DNA of 64,000 nt from the NCBI RefSeq assembly GCF_023954335.1, contig NZ_JAMLIE010000002.1, positions 558,001-622,000 on the forward strand. Direction: 5' to 3'. Source of the stretch: Aquamicrobium sp. Its GTDB lineage: Bacteria; Pseudomonadota; Alphaproteobacteria; Rhizobiales; Rhizobiaceae. This document shows, piece by piece, positions 27,373 through 35,664 of this stretch (positions are counted from its first letter, which is position 1; the number at the start of each line of letters is the position of its first letter). The notes beneath the pieces are model-generated. The model was not told the DNA's origin. It did no database searches and saw only the letters and a list, made by a program, of their open reading frames with translations. A program made the position numbers and the translations under genes.

Positions 27373-27464
27373 TGGAGCAGCGGGCGTTCTGACGAACGCT
27401 GCTTCCGCTGCTAGCCGTATTCATGCGACGCCGGACTATTCCGTCCGGCTGCAAAACGCTCTAG
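27373..27464. repeat. Dispersed repeat B, copy 1
   Basis: A 92-bp block with inner hairpins (GCAGCGG..CCGCTGC and CCGGAC-N4-GTCCGG) that recurs in inverted orientation at 32274-32381. Its end CTAG contributes the TAG stop codon of the minus-strand lipoprotein gene at 27461. Confidence 0.8.
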
Positions 27465-27868
27465 GCCGCGGACGAGCAGGCGGACGACCCCGCCGCCCAG
27501 CGGTTGATGTCGCCGGAAATCCGCCCGCCTTGCGGCCCGTCCATCAACGGCCCGAACGCGGTGACGCGGCCGGAGGCGCCTTCGGCCTGCACGACCAGCA
27601 GCGGGCGGCCGCCGTAATTGCCCTTCGGCACCAGCAGGAAGCGCGGCCGGCCGGAGAACGAATTCAGCTCGTTGGCGAAGCTGTAGGCGCGGAAGGCCGG
27701 ATCGTTGGCGGCGAACCAGCAGCGGTGCGCGGCGATGGCCACCTGCTCCATATTGCGCAGCGCCGCGCTCTTGCCCGCGCCGGCCGGCGCGGGGCGGGAG
27801 GGGGCGGACTGGCAGGCGGAAAGGAATGCGAGCGCGACGATGAGGCTCGCGCCGGCCAGCGCCCTCAT
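27461..27868 (-). CDS. Putative lipoprotein downstream of purQ
   Basis: A 135-residue protein with a lipoprotein signal (hydrophobic residues 3-16, lipobox LSAC with C19) followed by a Pro/Ala linker and a compact domain, starting [28 protein letters not shown]. Four further cysteine/aromatic features are scattered, with a C-terminal [11 protein letters not shown] tail. It overlaps the purQ stop by four bases (ATGA) and is therefore coupled to the purine operon. Similar short lipoproteins follow purQ in related rhizobia, as far as I recall, but no function is assigned. The stop TAG comes from the repeat element that follows. Confidence 0.75.
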   Translation of the reverse strand: MRALAGASLIVALAFLSACQSAPSRPAPAGAGKSAALRNMEQVAIAAHRCWFAANDPAFRAYSFANELNSFSGRPRFLLVPKGNYGGRPLLVVQAEGASGRVTAFGPLMDGPQGGRISGDINRWAAGSSACSSAA

Positions 27869-28533
27869 GCGGCGGCTCCCAGCAGCCCTTCGAACAGCGG
27901 CCGCCCGTCGGCGCCACCATGCGCGGCCTCGATCAGGTTTTCCGGGTGCGGCATCAGGCCGAGCACGTTGCCGGCCGAATTGACGACGCCGGCGATGTCG
28001 TTGATCGAGCCGTTGGGGTTGGTGCCTTCGGCATAGCGGAACACGACCTGTCCCTCGCCCTCGATGCGGGCCAGCGTTTCGGCGTCGGCGAAATAGTTGC
28101 CGTCGTGATGCGCGACGGGGCAGCGGATGATCTCGCCATTCGTATAGCCGCGCGTGAACGCGGTATCGGCATTGGCGACCTCGAGCTTCACCTCGCGGCA
28201 GACGAAGCGCAGCGAGGCGTTGCGCATCAGCGCGCCGGGCAGCAGGCCCGCCTCGAGCAGGATCTGGAAGCCGTTGCACACGCCCATCACCTTGACGCCC
28301 TTCGCCGCCTTGTCGGCGACCGCGCGCATCACCGGCATGCGCGCCGCGATCGCGCCGCAGCGCAGGTAGTCGCCGTAGGAGAAACCGCCGGGGATGACGA
28401 TCAGGTCGACATCGGGGATGTCGGTGTCGGTCTGCCACACGGTCAGCGGCGGCTTGCCGCCGATCTTCGTCAGCGCCGCGATCATGTCGCGGTCGCGGTT
28501 CAAGCCGGGGAGGAGGACGACGGCGGATTTCAT
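27865..28533 (-). CDS. purQ: Phosphoribosylformylglycinamidine synthase, glutaminase subunit PurQ
   Basis: A 222-residue class I glutamine amidotransferase that supplies ammonia to PurL. The nucleophile lies in [21 protein letters not shown], the oxyanion region in [19 protein letters not shown], and the catalytic His/Glu pair in [11 protein letters not shown]. Its start overlaps the stop of the upstream coiled-coil gene by four bases, and its stop overlaps the start of the lipoprotein gene by four bases, so three genes are translationally coupled. Confidence 0.97.
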   Translation of the reverse strand: MKSAVVLLPGLNRDRDMIAALTKIGGKPPLTVWQTDTDIPDVDLIVIPGGFSYGDYLRCGAIAARMPVMRAVADKAAKGVKVMGVCNGFQILLEAGLLPGALMRNASLRFVCREVKLEVANADTAFTRGYTNGEIIRCPVAHHDGNYFADAETLARIEGEGQVVFRYAEGTNPNGSINDIAGVVNSAGNVLGLMPHPENLIEAAHGGADGRPLFEGLLGAAA

Positions 28534-28784
28534 TCTGACCTGTAGGGGGTGTGGGGTTCGGCGAATTCGTGCAGTTCGAGCCGCTTCTCGATGCGCTCGA
28601 GGCGCTGGTCGTGGCGGCCGAGGATGCCGTAGATGTTGTGGACGTCCTGATTCATCGCGATGAGTTGCCCGCGGATGGAGATGAGTTCCTGCTTTATCTC
28701 GCGCTGCCCATCCTTGAGCAGCCGGACATCGGCATGCAGGCTCTTGAGAACCTCATACATCAGCTCGTTGGTGACTTCCGTCAT
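28530..28784 (-). CDS. Short coiled-coil protein between purS and purQ
   Basis: An 84-residue protein starting at ATG 28784 with GGAGGG just upstream. Nearly all of it is a predicted helix with heptads ([25 protein letters not shown], then ..[37 protein letters not shown]), ending [11 protein letters not shown]. It lies 14 bp after purS and overlaps purQ by four bases. No enzymatic motif is present. A dimeric or trimeric scaffold linked to the FGAM synthase subunits is possible from its location only. Confidence 0.75.
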   Translation of the reverse strand: MTEVTNELMYEVLKSLHADVRLLKDGQREIKQELISIRGQLIAMNQDVHNIYGILGRHDQRLERIEKRLELHEFAEPHTPYRSE

Positions 28785-28798
28785 CGCGCCCTCCGGCG

Positions 28799-29041
28799 TC
28801 AGCCCACGCTGATAGTATAGTTCTCGATCACCGTGTTCGCGAGCAGCTTTTCGCACATGGCGGTCAGGTCCTTCTCGGCCTTCGCCCTGTCGGCGGTGTC
28901 GAGCTCGAGGTCGAAGACCTTGCCTTGGCGGACCGCGCCGACGCCGGCGAAGCCGAGCGCGCCGAGCGCGCCCTCGATGGCCTTGCCCTGCGGATCGAGA
29001 ACGCCGTTCTTCAGGGTGACGGTAACGCGGGCTTTCACCAC
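28799..29041 (-). CDS. purS: Phosphoribosylformylglycinamidine synthase subunit PurS
   Basis: An 80-residue PurS, the small bridging subunit that holds PurQ and PurL together. Features: KARVTVTLKNGVLDPQGKAIEGAL at the N-terminus, VGAVRQGKVFDLEL in the middle and the common C-terminal LLANTVIENYTI. It lies 19 bp after purC in the same direction and 14 bp before the coiled-coil gene. Confidence 0.96.
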   Translation of the reverse strand: MVKARVTVTLKNGVLDPQGKAIEGALGALGFAGVGAVRQGKVFDLELDTADRAKAEKDLTAMCEKLLANTVIENYTISVG

Positions 29042-29060
29042 TTCGGTCTCTCCGGCGGGA

Positions 29061-29852
29061 TTAGTGGACGCTGCCCTTGTCGGGCTTGGAGGAGACGAGG
29101 ACCGGGCCGGAGGGGCGCGGCGGCTCGTTCTCGTTCATGATGCCGAGGCGGCGGGCCACTTCCTGATAGGCCTCGACCAGCCCGCCCATGTCGCGGCGGA
29201 ACCGGTCCTTGTCGAGCTTGTCGTTGGTGGCGATGTCCCACAGCCGGCACGAATCCGGCGAAATCTCGTCGGCGAGCACGATGCGCATCATGTCGCCCTC
29301 GTAGAGGCGGCCGAACTCGACCTTGAAGTCGACGAGCTGGATGCCGACGCCGAGGAAGAGGCCGGAGAGGAAATCGTTGATGCGGATGGCGAGCGCCATG
29401 ATGTCGTCGATTTCCTGCGGGCTCGCCCAGCCGAAGGCGGTGATGTGCTCTTCCGACACCATCGGGTCGTCGAGCGCGTCGGCCTTGTAGTAGAACTCGA
29501 TGATCGAGCGCGGCAGCACCGTGCCCTCATCGATGCCGAGGCGCTTGGCCAGCGAGCCGGCGGCGACGTTGCGCACCACCACCTCGAGCGGCACGATCTC
29601 GACTTCCTTGATCAGCTGCTCGCGCATGTTGAGCCGGCGGATGAAGTGCGTCGGCACGCCGATGCGGTTCAGGTGCGTGAAGATGTGCTCGGAAATGCGG
29701 TTGTTGAGCACGCCCTTGCCGTCGATCACATCGTGCTTCTTCTTGTTGAAGGCGGTGGCGTCGTCCTTGAAGAACTGGATCAGCGTTCCGGGCTCGGGCC
29801 CTTCGTAAAGAATCTTGGCCTTGCCTTCGTAGATGCGGCGGCGACGGTTCAT
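29061..29852 (-). CDS. purC: SAICAR synthase
   Basis: A 263-residue enzyme joining aspartate to CAIR with ATP (purine step 7). Landmarks: [73 protein letters not shown] and [13 protein letters not shown]. Start ATG 29852 fits homologues; the frame is open a little further but without similarity. It is the first gene of the minus-strand operon purC-purS-coiled coil-purQ-lipoprotein. The second purC-type gene found in many rhizobia is not in this window. Confidence 0.97.
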   Translation of the reverse strand: MNRRRRIYEGKAKILYEGPEPGTLIQFFKDDATAFNKKKHDVIDGKGVLNNRISEHIFTHLNRIGVPTHFIRRLNMREQLIKEVEIVPLEVVVRNVAAGSLAKRLGIDEGTVLPRSIIEFYYKADALDDPMVSEEHITAFGWASPQEIDDIMALAIRINDFLSGLFLGVGIQLVDFKVEFGRLYEGDMMRIVLADEISPDSCRLWDIATNDKLDKDRFRRDMGGLVEAYQEVARRLGIMNENEPPRPSGPVLVSSKPDKGSVH

Positions 29853-29997
29853 GGCTATCTCTGGTCTTTGGGAGCGGCGGTGTCGCGAATGCTCCGGGTT
29901 GCGGCCGGGGCGCGGCCGGCGACAGGACTTTCTCACGCGGTCTCTAGCCTAATCCTGCCTCCGGCTCAATCGTCAATCGCCGGTGAGCCGACCAATT

Positions 29998-30059
29998 CAA
30001 CGCAAATGCCGCGCATCGGCGCGGCGGCGCAACGCAAATGCGGCACATCGGCGCGGCGG
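29998..30059. repeat. Direct repeat, 2 x 30 bp, between purC and the zeta gene
   Basis: Copies at 29998-30027 and 30030-30059 (period 32) share CAACGCAAATG and CATCGGCGCGGCGG and differ at two positions. They lie in the 299-bp divergent region between purC and the DUF1476 gene. Apart from them this region shows no gene; it must contain the promoters of both operons. Confidence 0.75.
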
Positions 30060-30151
30060 TACGCATATTGACCGCGAAGCGACCTTTTGGTTTGTGGTCG
30101 CCACACCCATATGGGAACACGGATTCGCCACTCGAGCCGGAGGGATTTGGC

Positions 30152-30472
30152 ATGGCCAGCATGGACGACCGCAAGGACGCCTTCGAGAAGAAGTTCGCCC
30201 ACGACGAGGAACTGAAGTTCAAGGCCACTGTGCGCCGCAACAAGCTTCTCGGGCTCTGGGCCGCGGAAAAGCTCGGCAAGAGCGGCGACGAGGCCGAAGC
30301 CTACGCCAAGTCCGTCGTCGCCGCCGACTTCGAGGAAGCGGGCGACGAGGACGTGTTCCGCAAGGTTCGGGCTGATTTCGACGCCGCCGGCGTCGACCAG
30401 TCCGACCATCAGATCCGCCGCACCATGGACGAGTTGCTCGACCAGGCGATCGCGCAGGTCAAGAACGCGTGA
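30152..30472 (+). CDS. F1-ATPase inhibitor zeta subunit (DUF1476)
   Basis: A 106-residue helical protein of the DUF1476 family, identified in Paracoccus as the zeta subunit that blocks ATP hydrolysis by F1. The N-terminal inhibitory segment MDDRKDAFEKKFAHDEELKFK is clear, followed by the four-helix part with RRNKLLGLWAAEKLG and ADFDAAGVDQSDHQIRRTMDELL. ATG 30152 is preceded by GGAGGG. Its stop overlaps the GTG start of the downstream aldolase by four bases, although no functional link between the two is evident. Confidence 0.93.
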   Translation: MASMDDRKDAFEKKFAHDEELKFKATVRRNKLLGLWAAEKLGKSGDEAEAYAKSVVAADFEEAGDEDVFRKVRADFDAAGVDQSDHQIRRTMDELLDQAIAQVKNA

Positions 30473-31248
30473 GCCCGGCAAGGCTCGCCGCGCGGCTGGC
30501 CGCGGGCGACACCGTCTTCACGGCGTGGTCGTCGCTGCCGGACGCCCTGACGGTGGAAGTGCTGGCCGAGACCGTCATGGATGCCGTCACCCTCGACATG
30601 CAGCATGGCGGCCATCACGAGGACAGCGTGCTGCGCGGACTGGGGCCGGTCATCGCCGCCGGCAAGCCGGGTCTGGTGCGCGTTCCCGTCGGCCGGTTCG
30701 ACATGGCGAGCCGCGCGCTCGATTTCGGCGCCGAGGCGGTCATCGCGCCGATGGTCAACACGCTGGACGATGCCCGGGCCTTCGCCACGGCCATGAAGTA
30801 CCCGCCTGTCGGCCAGCGGTCGTGGGGGCCGAGCTTCGCCATGCCGCGCTTTCAGGCGCATGAGGCCCATGCGTGGATGAACGGGGAGAACGGGCGAACG
30901 CTCGCCTTCGCCATGATCGAGACGCGCGAGGCGCTGGCCATCGTCGACGACATCCTCGCCGTGCCGGGCATCGACGGCGTCTTCGTCGGTCCCGCCGACT
31001 TCTCCATCGCCTGGAGCGGCGGGGCGACGGTCGACCCCTCGCTGCCGCAGATGATGGACGCCATCGCCCATATCGCGGCGCGCGCGGCCGCGGCCGGCAA
31101 GCATGCGGCGATCTATGTCGTCGATCCGGCGCTTGTCGGGGGCTATGCCGCGATGGGCTTTCGCCTGATCGCGCTGGGCGGCGAGAGCCGCTACATGGCG
31201 CTGGGCGCGGCCTCGCTTCTCGATGCGGCGCGCGCGACGATGAAATAG
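30469..31248 (+). CDS. HpcH/HpaI family class II aldolase
   Basis: A 259-residue metal-dependent aldolase of the HpaI/GarL type, cleaving or forming 2-keto-3-hydroxy acids such as 4-hydroxy-2-oxoheptanedioate. Visible: DAVTLDMQHGGH, LVRVPVGRF, GAEAVIAPMVNTLDDARAF, the metal-binding Glu in FAMIETREAL, and GVFVGPADFSIAW. The start is GTG 30469 within a GTGA overlap with the zeta gene. No hpa pathway genes accompany it, so the physiological substrate is open. A possible terminator follows 84 bp later. Confidence 0.9.
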   Translation: MSPARLAARLAAGDTVFTAWSSLPDALTVEVLAETVMDAVTLDMQHGGHHEDSVLRGLGPVIAAGKPGLVRVPVGRFDMASRALDFGAEAVIAPMVNTLDDARAFATAMKYPPVGQRSWGPSFAMPRFQAHEAHAWMNGENGRTLAFAMIETREALAIVDDILAVPGIDGVFVGPADFSIAWSGGATVDPSLPQMMDAIAHIAARAAAAGKHAAIYVVDPALVGGYAAMGFRLIALGGESRYMALGAASLLDAARATMK

Positions 31249-31332
31249 CCGCTTCTGGCCCATCGACGCGCGGGCGGGTCCGTGGCACCTTGCCCTTAGC
31301 CGGCTATCCGGCGGTTATGGTCCTCCTCAGCG

Positions 31333-31363
31333 GGGTCCGCGCGGCGACGCGTTCGGACCCTTT
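31333..31363 (+). terminator. Possible terminator after the aldolase gene
   Basis: Stem GGGTCCG/CGGACCC (31333-31339, 31354-31360) with an inner GCGCGG..CGCG pairing, followed by TTTC. The T-run is short, so termination is uncertain. Confidence 0.4.
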
Positions 31364-31431
31364 CGATCGTCCGGGTGCTTCATGCCCATTCGTCCAGCCT
31401 CGCGCCGGGCCAGCCTTCGGCAGGCTTGCCG

Positions 31432-32277
31432 ATGAGCACGGCCGTGTTCCTCGCGGTCATCGCGGCCGCGGCCATGCATGCGTCGTGGAACGCGCTGCTC
31501 AAGGTGCGCGGCGACCGATTCGTCTCCGTATCGCTGATGAGCGTCAGCATGGCGCTGGTCGTGCTGCCGCTCGCGCCCTTCGTGACCATGCCGGGGCGCG
31601 AGACATGGGGATGGATCGCCGCGTCGCTCGTCTTCCACACCGGCTATAAATATTACCTGACGCGCGCCTACGAGACCGGCGACCTGGCGCTCGCCTATCC
31701 GCTGGCGCGGGGCACGGCCCCGCTTCTGGCGACGGTCGGCGGCGTGCTGCTTCTGGCGGAGATTCCGGGTCCCGTGGCGATTTCGGGAATCCTTCTCCTG
31801 AGTTGCGGCGTTTTCCTGATGTCGTTTCGCGGCAGCCGCGCGCTCGGCGCCTATGACGGGCGCTCCGTCTTCTTCGCCCTCGTGACCTCCGTCTTCATCG
31901 CCGGCTACACGCTGACCGACGGCTCCGGCGCGCGCTCGGCCGCGGATGCGACCAGCTACGCGGTGTGGCTGTTCATGTGCGAGGGGCTGTGGTCGCTCGT
32001 TTTCTGCCTCGCGCTGCGCGGGCCGAAGGCGCTGCGCACGATGGCCGGCGAATGGAAGGTCGGGCTGGTCGGCGGCTTCCTGAGCGCCGTCGCCTACTGG
32101 ATCGCGATGTGGGCGATGACCAAGGCGCCGATCGCCACGGTCGGGGCTCTGCGGGAAACATCGATCCTGTTCGCCATGGCGCTCTCGACCCTCGTGCTCG
32201 GCGAGCGGCTGACGCGCTGGCGGGTCGCGGCCGGGCTGCTGATCGTCGGCGGCATGGTGGCGCTTCGCTTCGGCTAG
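31432..32277 (+). CDS. EamA/DMT family transporter
   Basis: A 281-residue inner-membrane protein with ten predicted helices in two EamA halves. Conserved features: AAAMHASWNALLKV in helix 1, the end-of-half motif PLARGTAPLLATVGGVLLLAE, and the second-half ETSILFAMALSTLVLGERLTRWRVAAGLLIVGG. Members export amino acids or other metabolites; the substrate is unknown. Start ATG 31432 is chosen because it places helix 1 directly at the N-terminus. The TAG stop falls on the CTAGAGC end of a repeat B copy. Confidence 0.9.
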   Translation: MSTAVFLAVIAAAAMHASWNALLKVRGDRFVSVSLMSVSMALVVLPLAPFVTMPGRETWGWIAASLVFHTGYKYYLTRAYETGDLALAYPLARGTAPLLATVGGVLLLAEIPGPVAISGILLLSCGVFLMSFRGSRALGAYDGRSVFFALVTSVFIAGYTLTDGSGARSAADATSYAVWLFMCEGLWSLVFCLALRGPKALRTMAGEWKVGLVGGFLSAVAYWIAMWAMTKAPIATVGALRETSILFAMALSTLVLGERLTRWRVAAGLLIVGGMVALRFG

Positions 32278-32381
32278 AGCATTTTGCAGTCAGACGGAAT
32301 CGTCTGACGTCGCATAAATGCGGCTAAAGGAAAGAAGCTGGAGCAGCGGAAGTAGTGTTCGTCAGAACGCCCGCTGCTCCA
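32274..32381. repeat. Dispersed repeat B, copy 2 (inverted relative to copy 1)
   Basis: 108 bp beginning CTAGAGCATTTTGCAG and ending GCCCGCTGCTCCA. Its reverse complement aligns with 27373-27464 over most of the length, including GACGGAATCGTC-type arms and GCGTTCTGACGAAC, but it carries an extra AAAGGAAAGAAGC-type stretch. The CTAG at its edge forms the stop of the EamA gene. Confidence 0.8.
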
Positions 32382-32465
32382 GCGCATGGCGATCCTGCGG
32401 ATTCGCGCCTTGTGCGCGGCCGTCGCTGCGGCTACCTCTCGGGCAGGCGAACGATGGGAGCGGGA

Positions 32466-32858
32466 ATGAACAGGAACGAGGTAAAGCCGGTCGGCGAACT
32501 GACGCTGCGCACGCTGGCCATGCCGGCCGATGCCAATGCCGCCGGCGACATCTTCGGCGGCTGGGTGATGGCGCAGATGGACCTTGCCTGCGGCATCCGC
32601 GCCGCCGAGCGTGCCAAGGGCAGGGTGGTGACGGCGGCGGTCAAGGAAATGGCGTTCGCCAAGCCGATGAAGGTCGGCGACACGCTGTGCATCTATATCG
32701 ACATCACCAAGGTCGGCCGCACTTCGATGACGCTGCGCGTCGAGGCGTGGGCGCAGCGCTACCTCTCCGACCTGATGGAGCGGGTCACGCATGCCGACTT
32801 CATCATGGTCGCGCTCGACGGGGTCGGCAAGCCGACGCCCATCCCGGCGGAGAGCTGA
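32466..32858 (+). CDS. Acyl-CoA thioesterase (YciA/cytosolic acyl-CoA hydrolase type)
   Basis: A 130-residue hot-dog thioesterase with the YciA/Acot hallmark ANAAGDIFGGWVMAQMDLA (residues about 23-42; Asn and Asp catalytic) and the beta-strand VTAAVKEMAFAKPMKVGDTL. Such enzymes hydrolyse medium- to long-chain acyl-CoA and control CoA pools. GGAGCGGGA precedes ATG 32466. It lies between two repeat elements and is convergent with the HxlR gene. No operon partner. Confidence 0.93.
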   Translation: MNRNEVKPVGELTLRTLAMPADANAAGDIFGGWVMAQMDLACGIRAAERAKGRVVTAAVKEMAFAKPMKVGDTLCIYIDITKVGRTSMTLRVEAWAQRYLSDLMERVTHADFIMVALDGVGKPTPIPAES

Positions 32859-32910
32859 GCGGCCTTGAAGCGCGTCGCGCAACGGTGAAGCGGTCTATCC
32901 TTTTGTCTTT

Positions 32911-32960
32911 CGTAATTCCGGACAGAAAAGTGCTTCACACTTTTCCTGGAATTACTCTAG
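32911..32960. repeat. Dispersed repeat C, copy 1
   Basis: A 50-bp imperfect hairpin: GTAATTCC-GGACAGAAAAGTG pairs with CACTTTTCC-TGGAATTAC around a CTTCA loop. The related copy is at 58471-58523. Its final CTAG gives the TAG stop of the minus-strand HxlR gene. Confidence 0.8.
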
Positions 32961-33322
32961 CGGCCGTTCCCGTCGAATCGCTCGCGCGCCGCGTTGATGC
33001 GGTCGATGTTCTCCCGCGCCCATAGCGCCAGCGCCTTGACCGGCACCAGCAGCTCGCGCCCGAGCGATGTGAGCTCGTAATCGACGCGGGGCGGCACCGT
33101 CGGATAGACGGTGCGCGTCACCAGCCCGTCGCGCTCCAGTCCGCGCAGCGTCGTGGTCAGCATCTTCTGCGAGATGTTGCCGATCAGCCGCCGCAATTCG
33201 TTGAATCGCATCGGGCCGTCGCTCAGGAATTCCACCACCAGCACCGTCCACTTGTCGCCGACGCGCGACAGGATGCGGCTCACACCCTCGCAGGTGGTTT
33301 CGTCATGGTGACTCAGTGTCAA
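32957..33322 (-). CDS. HxlR family transcriptional regulator (TTG start)
   Basis: A 121-residue winged-helix regulator with the HxlR core: SRVGDKWTVLVVEFLSDGPMRFNELRRLIGNISQKMLTTTLRGLERDGLVTRTVYPTVPPRVDYELTSLG, given here by residues about 20-90. There is no suitable ATG; TTG 33322 is chosen because GGAGG (33330-33334) lies seven bases upstream. A Cys in ETTCEGV may be redox-sensing, as in YodB/HypR. It is divergent from an FMN reductase with a perfect palindrome GTATCC-N3-GGATAC in between, so it probably represses that reductase in response to quinones or electrophiles. The stop lies in repeat C. Confidence 0.9.
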   Translation of the reverse strand: MTLSHHDETTCEGVSRILSRVGDKWTVLVVEFLSDGPMRFNELRRLIGNISQKMLTTTLRGLERDGLVTRTVYPTVPPRVDYELTSLGRELLVPVKALALWARENIDRINAARERFDGNGR

Positions 33323-33370
33323 CGAAGTGCCTCCTTGTGCGCTGCGAAAGCAGTCTCCTATATAGCCCCA

Positions 33371-33385
33371 GTATCCAAAGGATAC
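33371..33385. promoter_or_regulatory. HxlR-type operator GTATCC-AAA-GGATAC
   Basis: A perfect 6-bp inverted repeat with a 3-bp spacer, in the 109-bp divergent region between the HxlR gene (start 33322) and the reductase (start 33432). GTATCC/GGATAC half-sites are common for HxlR repressors beside oxidoreductase genes. Confidence 0.7.
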
Positions 33386-33431
33386 CACGAAAGTTTCCCG
33401 GCACATCCAGCCAAACGAAAAGGAATCGTCC

Positions 33432-34007
33432 ATGTCCAAACCCAGGATCGGCATCATCGTCGGCTCCACCCGCCCCGGCCGCTTCGGCGACAAGCCGGCC
33501 GAATGGATCGCCGAGCGCGCCAGGGCCACCGGCGAGTTCGAGGTCGAGGTTCTCGACCTGCGCGACTACAAGCTGCCGTTCTTCGACGAGCAGGCCTCGC
33601 CGGCCTGGGCCCCCTCGCAGGCGCCCGGCGCCAAGGAGTGGCAGGAGAAGATCGCCAGCCTCGACGGCTACATCGCCACCGCGGCGGAGTACAATCGCGG
33701 CCCGACCGGCGTGTTGAAGAACGCGCTCGACTACGCCTACAACGAGTGGAACCGCAAGGCGATCGGCTTCGTCGGCTATGGCGGCGTCGGCGGCGCCCGC
33801 GCGGTCGAGCAGCTTCGCCTGATCTCGGTCGAGCTGCAGATGGCGCCCGTGCGCAGCGGCGTCCACATCGTCTGGGCCGACTACATGCAGGTGGCGTCCG
33901 GCGACAAGAAGCTGGGCGATTTCGACCACCTGAACCAGGCGGCCGACGACATGCTCGGCCAGATCGCGTGGTGGGCCAAGGCGCTGAAGACCGCACGCGA
34001 AGCCTGA
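33432..34007 (+). CDS. NADPH-dependent FMN reductase
   Basis: A 191-residue flavodoxin-fold reductase (FMN_red). The phosphate loop is GIIVGSTRPGRFGDKPAEW (residues 6-24), the flavin-ring segment AAEYNRGPTGVLKNALDYAYNEW, and GFVGYGGVGGARAVEQLR follows. Family members reduce quinones, chromate or azo dyes with NAD(P)H. It is divergent from an HxlR repressor with a palindromic operator and is followed by a strong terminator, so it forms a single-gene stress-response unit. Confidence 0.93.
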   Translation: MSKPRIGIIVGSTRPGRFGDKPAEWIAERARATGEFEVEVLDLRDYKLPFFDEQASPAWAPSQAPGAKEWQEKIASLDGYIATAAEYNRGPTGVLKNALDYAYNEWNRKAIGFVGYGGVGGARAVEQLRLISVELQMAPVRSGVHIVWADYMQVASGDKKLGDFDHLNQAADDMLGQIAWWAKALKTAREA

Positions 34008-34050
34008 TCCCGGAAGAGGGCAGGGCGTGATCCTGCCCTTGCGAATCGGA

Positions 34051-34083
34051 AAAGCCCCCGGCCGCGAGACCGGGGGCTTTTTA
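34051..34083 (+). terminator. Rho-independent terminator after the FMN reductase
   Basis: Stem AAGCCCCCGG/CCGGGGGCTT (34052-34061, 34070-34079) with an 8-base loop, followed by TTTTTA. It also lies just past the 3' end of the convergent dadA gene. Confidence 0.92.
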
Positions 34084-34091
34084 TCATCCGC

Positions 34092-35354
34092 TCAGGCGGC
34101 GTAGCGCTCGACCGAGATGCCGGCGGGGTCGACCTCGGGCTTGCGGCCGGAGACGACGTCGGCGAGGAAGCGGCCCGAGCCGCAGGCCATGGTCCAGCCC
34201 AGCGTGCCGTGGCCGGTGTTGAGGTAAAGCCCCTCGACGCGGGTCTTGCCGATGACCGGCGGGCCGTCCGGCGTCATCGGGCGCAGGCCGCACCAGAAGG
34301 TCGCCTCTTCCATGCGGCCGCCGCCGGGGAACAGATCCGTCACCGAATGGTCGAGCGGCGTGCGGCGCGAGGGCCGCAGCGACAGGTCGTAGCCGGCGAG
34401 CTCGGCCGTCCCGCCGACGCGGATGCGCGAGCCGAGCCGTGTGGTGGCGATCTTGTAGGTCTCGTCCATCACCGTCGAGACGGGCGCGGCTGCCTCGTCG
34501 GCGATCGGCACCGTGATCGAGTAGCCCTTGACCGGGTGGACCGGAATGCGGATGCCGAGCGGCTTGACGAGGAAGGGCGAGTAGCTGCCGAGCGCGACGA
34601 CCACGGCGTCGGCCTCGATGACGCCCTTGTCGGTGCGCGCGCCGGTGGCGCGCCGGCCGTCGGTCAGGATTTCCTCGACGGTGACGCCGTAGCGGAACTC
34701 GACGGGGTTGTTGCCTTGCGCGGCCATTTCCGCCAGCCGGGTGGTGAAGATGTGGCAGTCGCCGGTCTCGTCGCCGGGCAGGCGCAGGCCGCCGACATAT
34801 TTCTCCGACACGCGGGCGAGCGCCGGCTCGGCGATCGCGCAGCCGGCGCGGTCGAGCACCTCGAACGGCACGCCGAACTCTTTCAACACCTCGACGTCGC
34901 CGCCGATGTGGTCGAGCTGCTTTTGCGTGCGGAAGAGCTGGAGCGTTCCTCTCGCGCGCTCGTCATAGGCGATGCCGGTCTCGGCGCGCAGCTCGCGCAG
35001 GCAGTCGCGGCTGTATTCGGCGATGGGGACCATGCGCGCCTTGTTGACGGCATAGCGCGCCGAGGTGCAGTTGCGCAGCATCTTCAGCATCCAGCCCCAC
35101 ATGACCGGGTCGAGCTTGGGGCGGATGGCGAGGGGGCCGTGCTTCATCAGCAGCCATTTCACAGCCTTGAGCGGCACGCCCGGCCCGGCCCAGGGCGAGG
35201 AATAGCCGGGCGAGATCTCGCCGGCATTGGCATAGCTGGTCTCGAGCCCCGGACCCGGCTGCCGGTCGACGAGCGTGACCTCGTGCCCGGCCTTGGCGAG
35301 ATAATAGGCGGAGGTGGTGCCGATGACGCCGCCTCCCAGTATGAGCACCTTCAC
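34092..35354 (-). CDS. dadA: D-amino acid dehydrogenase small subunit DadA
   Basis: A 420-residue FAD oxidoreductase that deaminates D-amino acids (mainly D-Ala) to keto acids and feeds electrons to the chain. The dinucleotide motif [30 protein letters not shown] opens the protein, followed by [27 protein letters not shown] typical of DadA, and near the end [16 protein letters not shown] and [17 protein letters not shown]. Start is GTG 35354 with AGGA eight bases upstream. No alanine racemase or Lrp gene is adjacent; the 310-bp upstream region holds its promoter. Confidence 0.95.
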   Translation of the reverse strand: MKVLILGGGVIGTTSAYYLAKAGHEVTLVDRQPGPGLETSYANAGEISPGYSSPWAGPGVPLKAVKWLLMKHGPLAIRPKLDPVMWGWMLKMLRNCTSARYAVNKARMVPIAEYSRDCLRELRAETGIAYDERARGTLQLFRTQKQLDHIGGDVEVLKEFGVPFEVLDRAGCAIAEPALARVSEKYVGGLRLPGDETGDCHIFTTRLAEMAAQGNNPVEFRYGVTVEEILTDGRRATGARTDKGVIEADAVVVALGSYSPFLVKPLGIRIPVHPVKGYSITVPIADEAAAPVSTVMDETYKIATTRLGSRIRVGGTAELAGYDLSLRPSRRTPLDHSVTDLFPGGGRMEEATFWCGLRPMTPDGPPVIGKTRVEGLYLNTGHGTLGWTMACGSGRFLADVVSGRKPEVDPAGISVERYAA

Positions 35355-35664
35355 TTTATCACTTCCTCTTCATCCCACCGGGCCGTGCGACTGAAGACCC
35401 GGAAATCAGAACCGATCGACTATCTGGTTTTGGATTTCCGGCCCCCGGTCGACGGCCTCGCGGCCGCGCCAGGGCTAGAGGCGCGTGATGAGGCTTCCCG
35501 CGTGGTTCAGGAACCGGACGCGAGCCTCCCTGCGATCAGGAACGAAGCGATAGTTGCGCTGCAAGAAAGTATCCCGGAGGTTTCTTGTCTATCTCCTCAG
35601 GATAGCGCAAAAATCCACGCGTGCAAGGCCATGTTCGCGGTGAAAGCGGTCTTGGTCCACTGCT
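35355..35664. other. Gap between nosX and dadA
   Basis: 310 bp without a convincing gene. It separates the 3' end of the nos operon from dadA on the same strand and must hold the dadA promoter. I see no terminator hairpin with a T-run and no recognised operator. Confidence 0.4.

Noticed and set aside
29853..30151. Riboswitch in front of purC or the zeta gene
   Set aside because: No purine-aptamer or other known riboswitch core could be recognised; only a 2 x 30-bp direct repeat is present.
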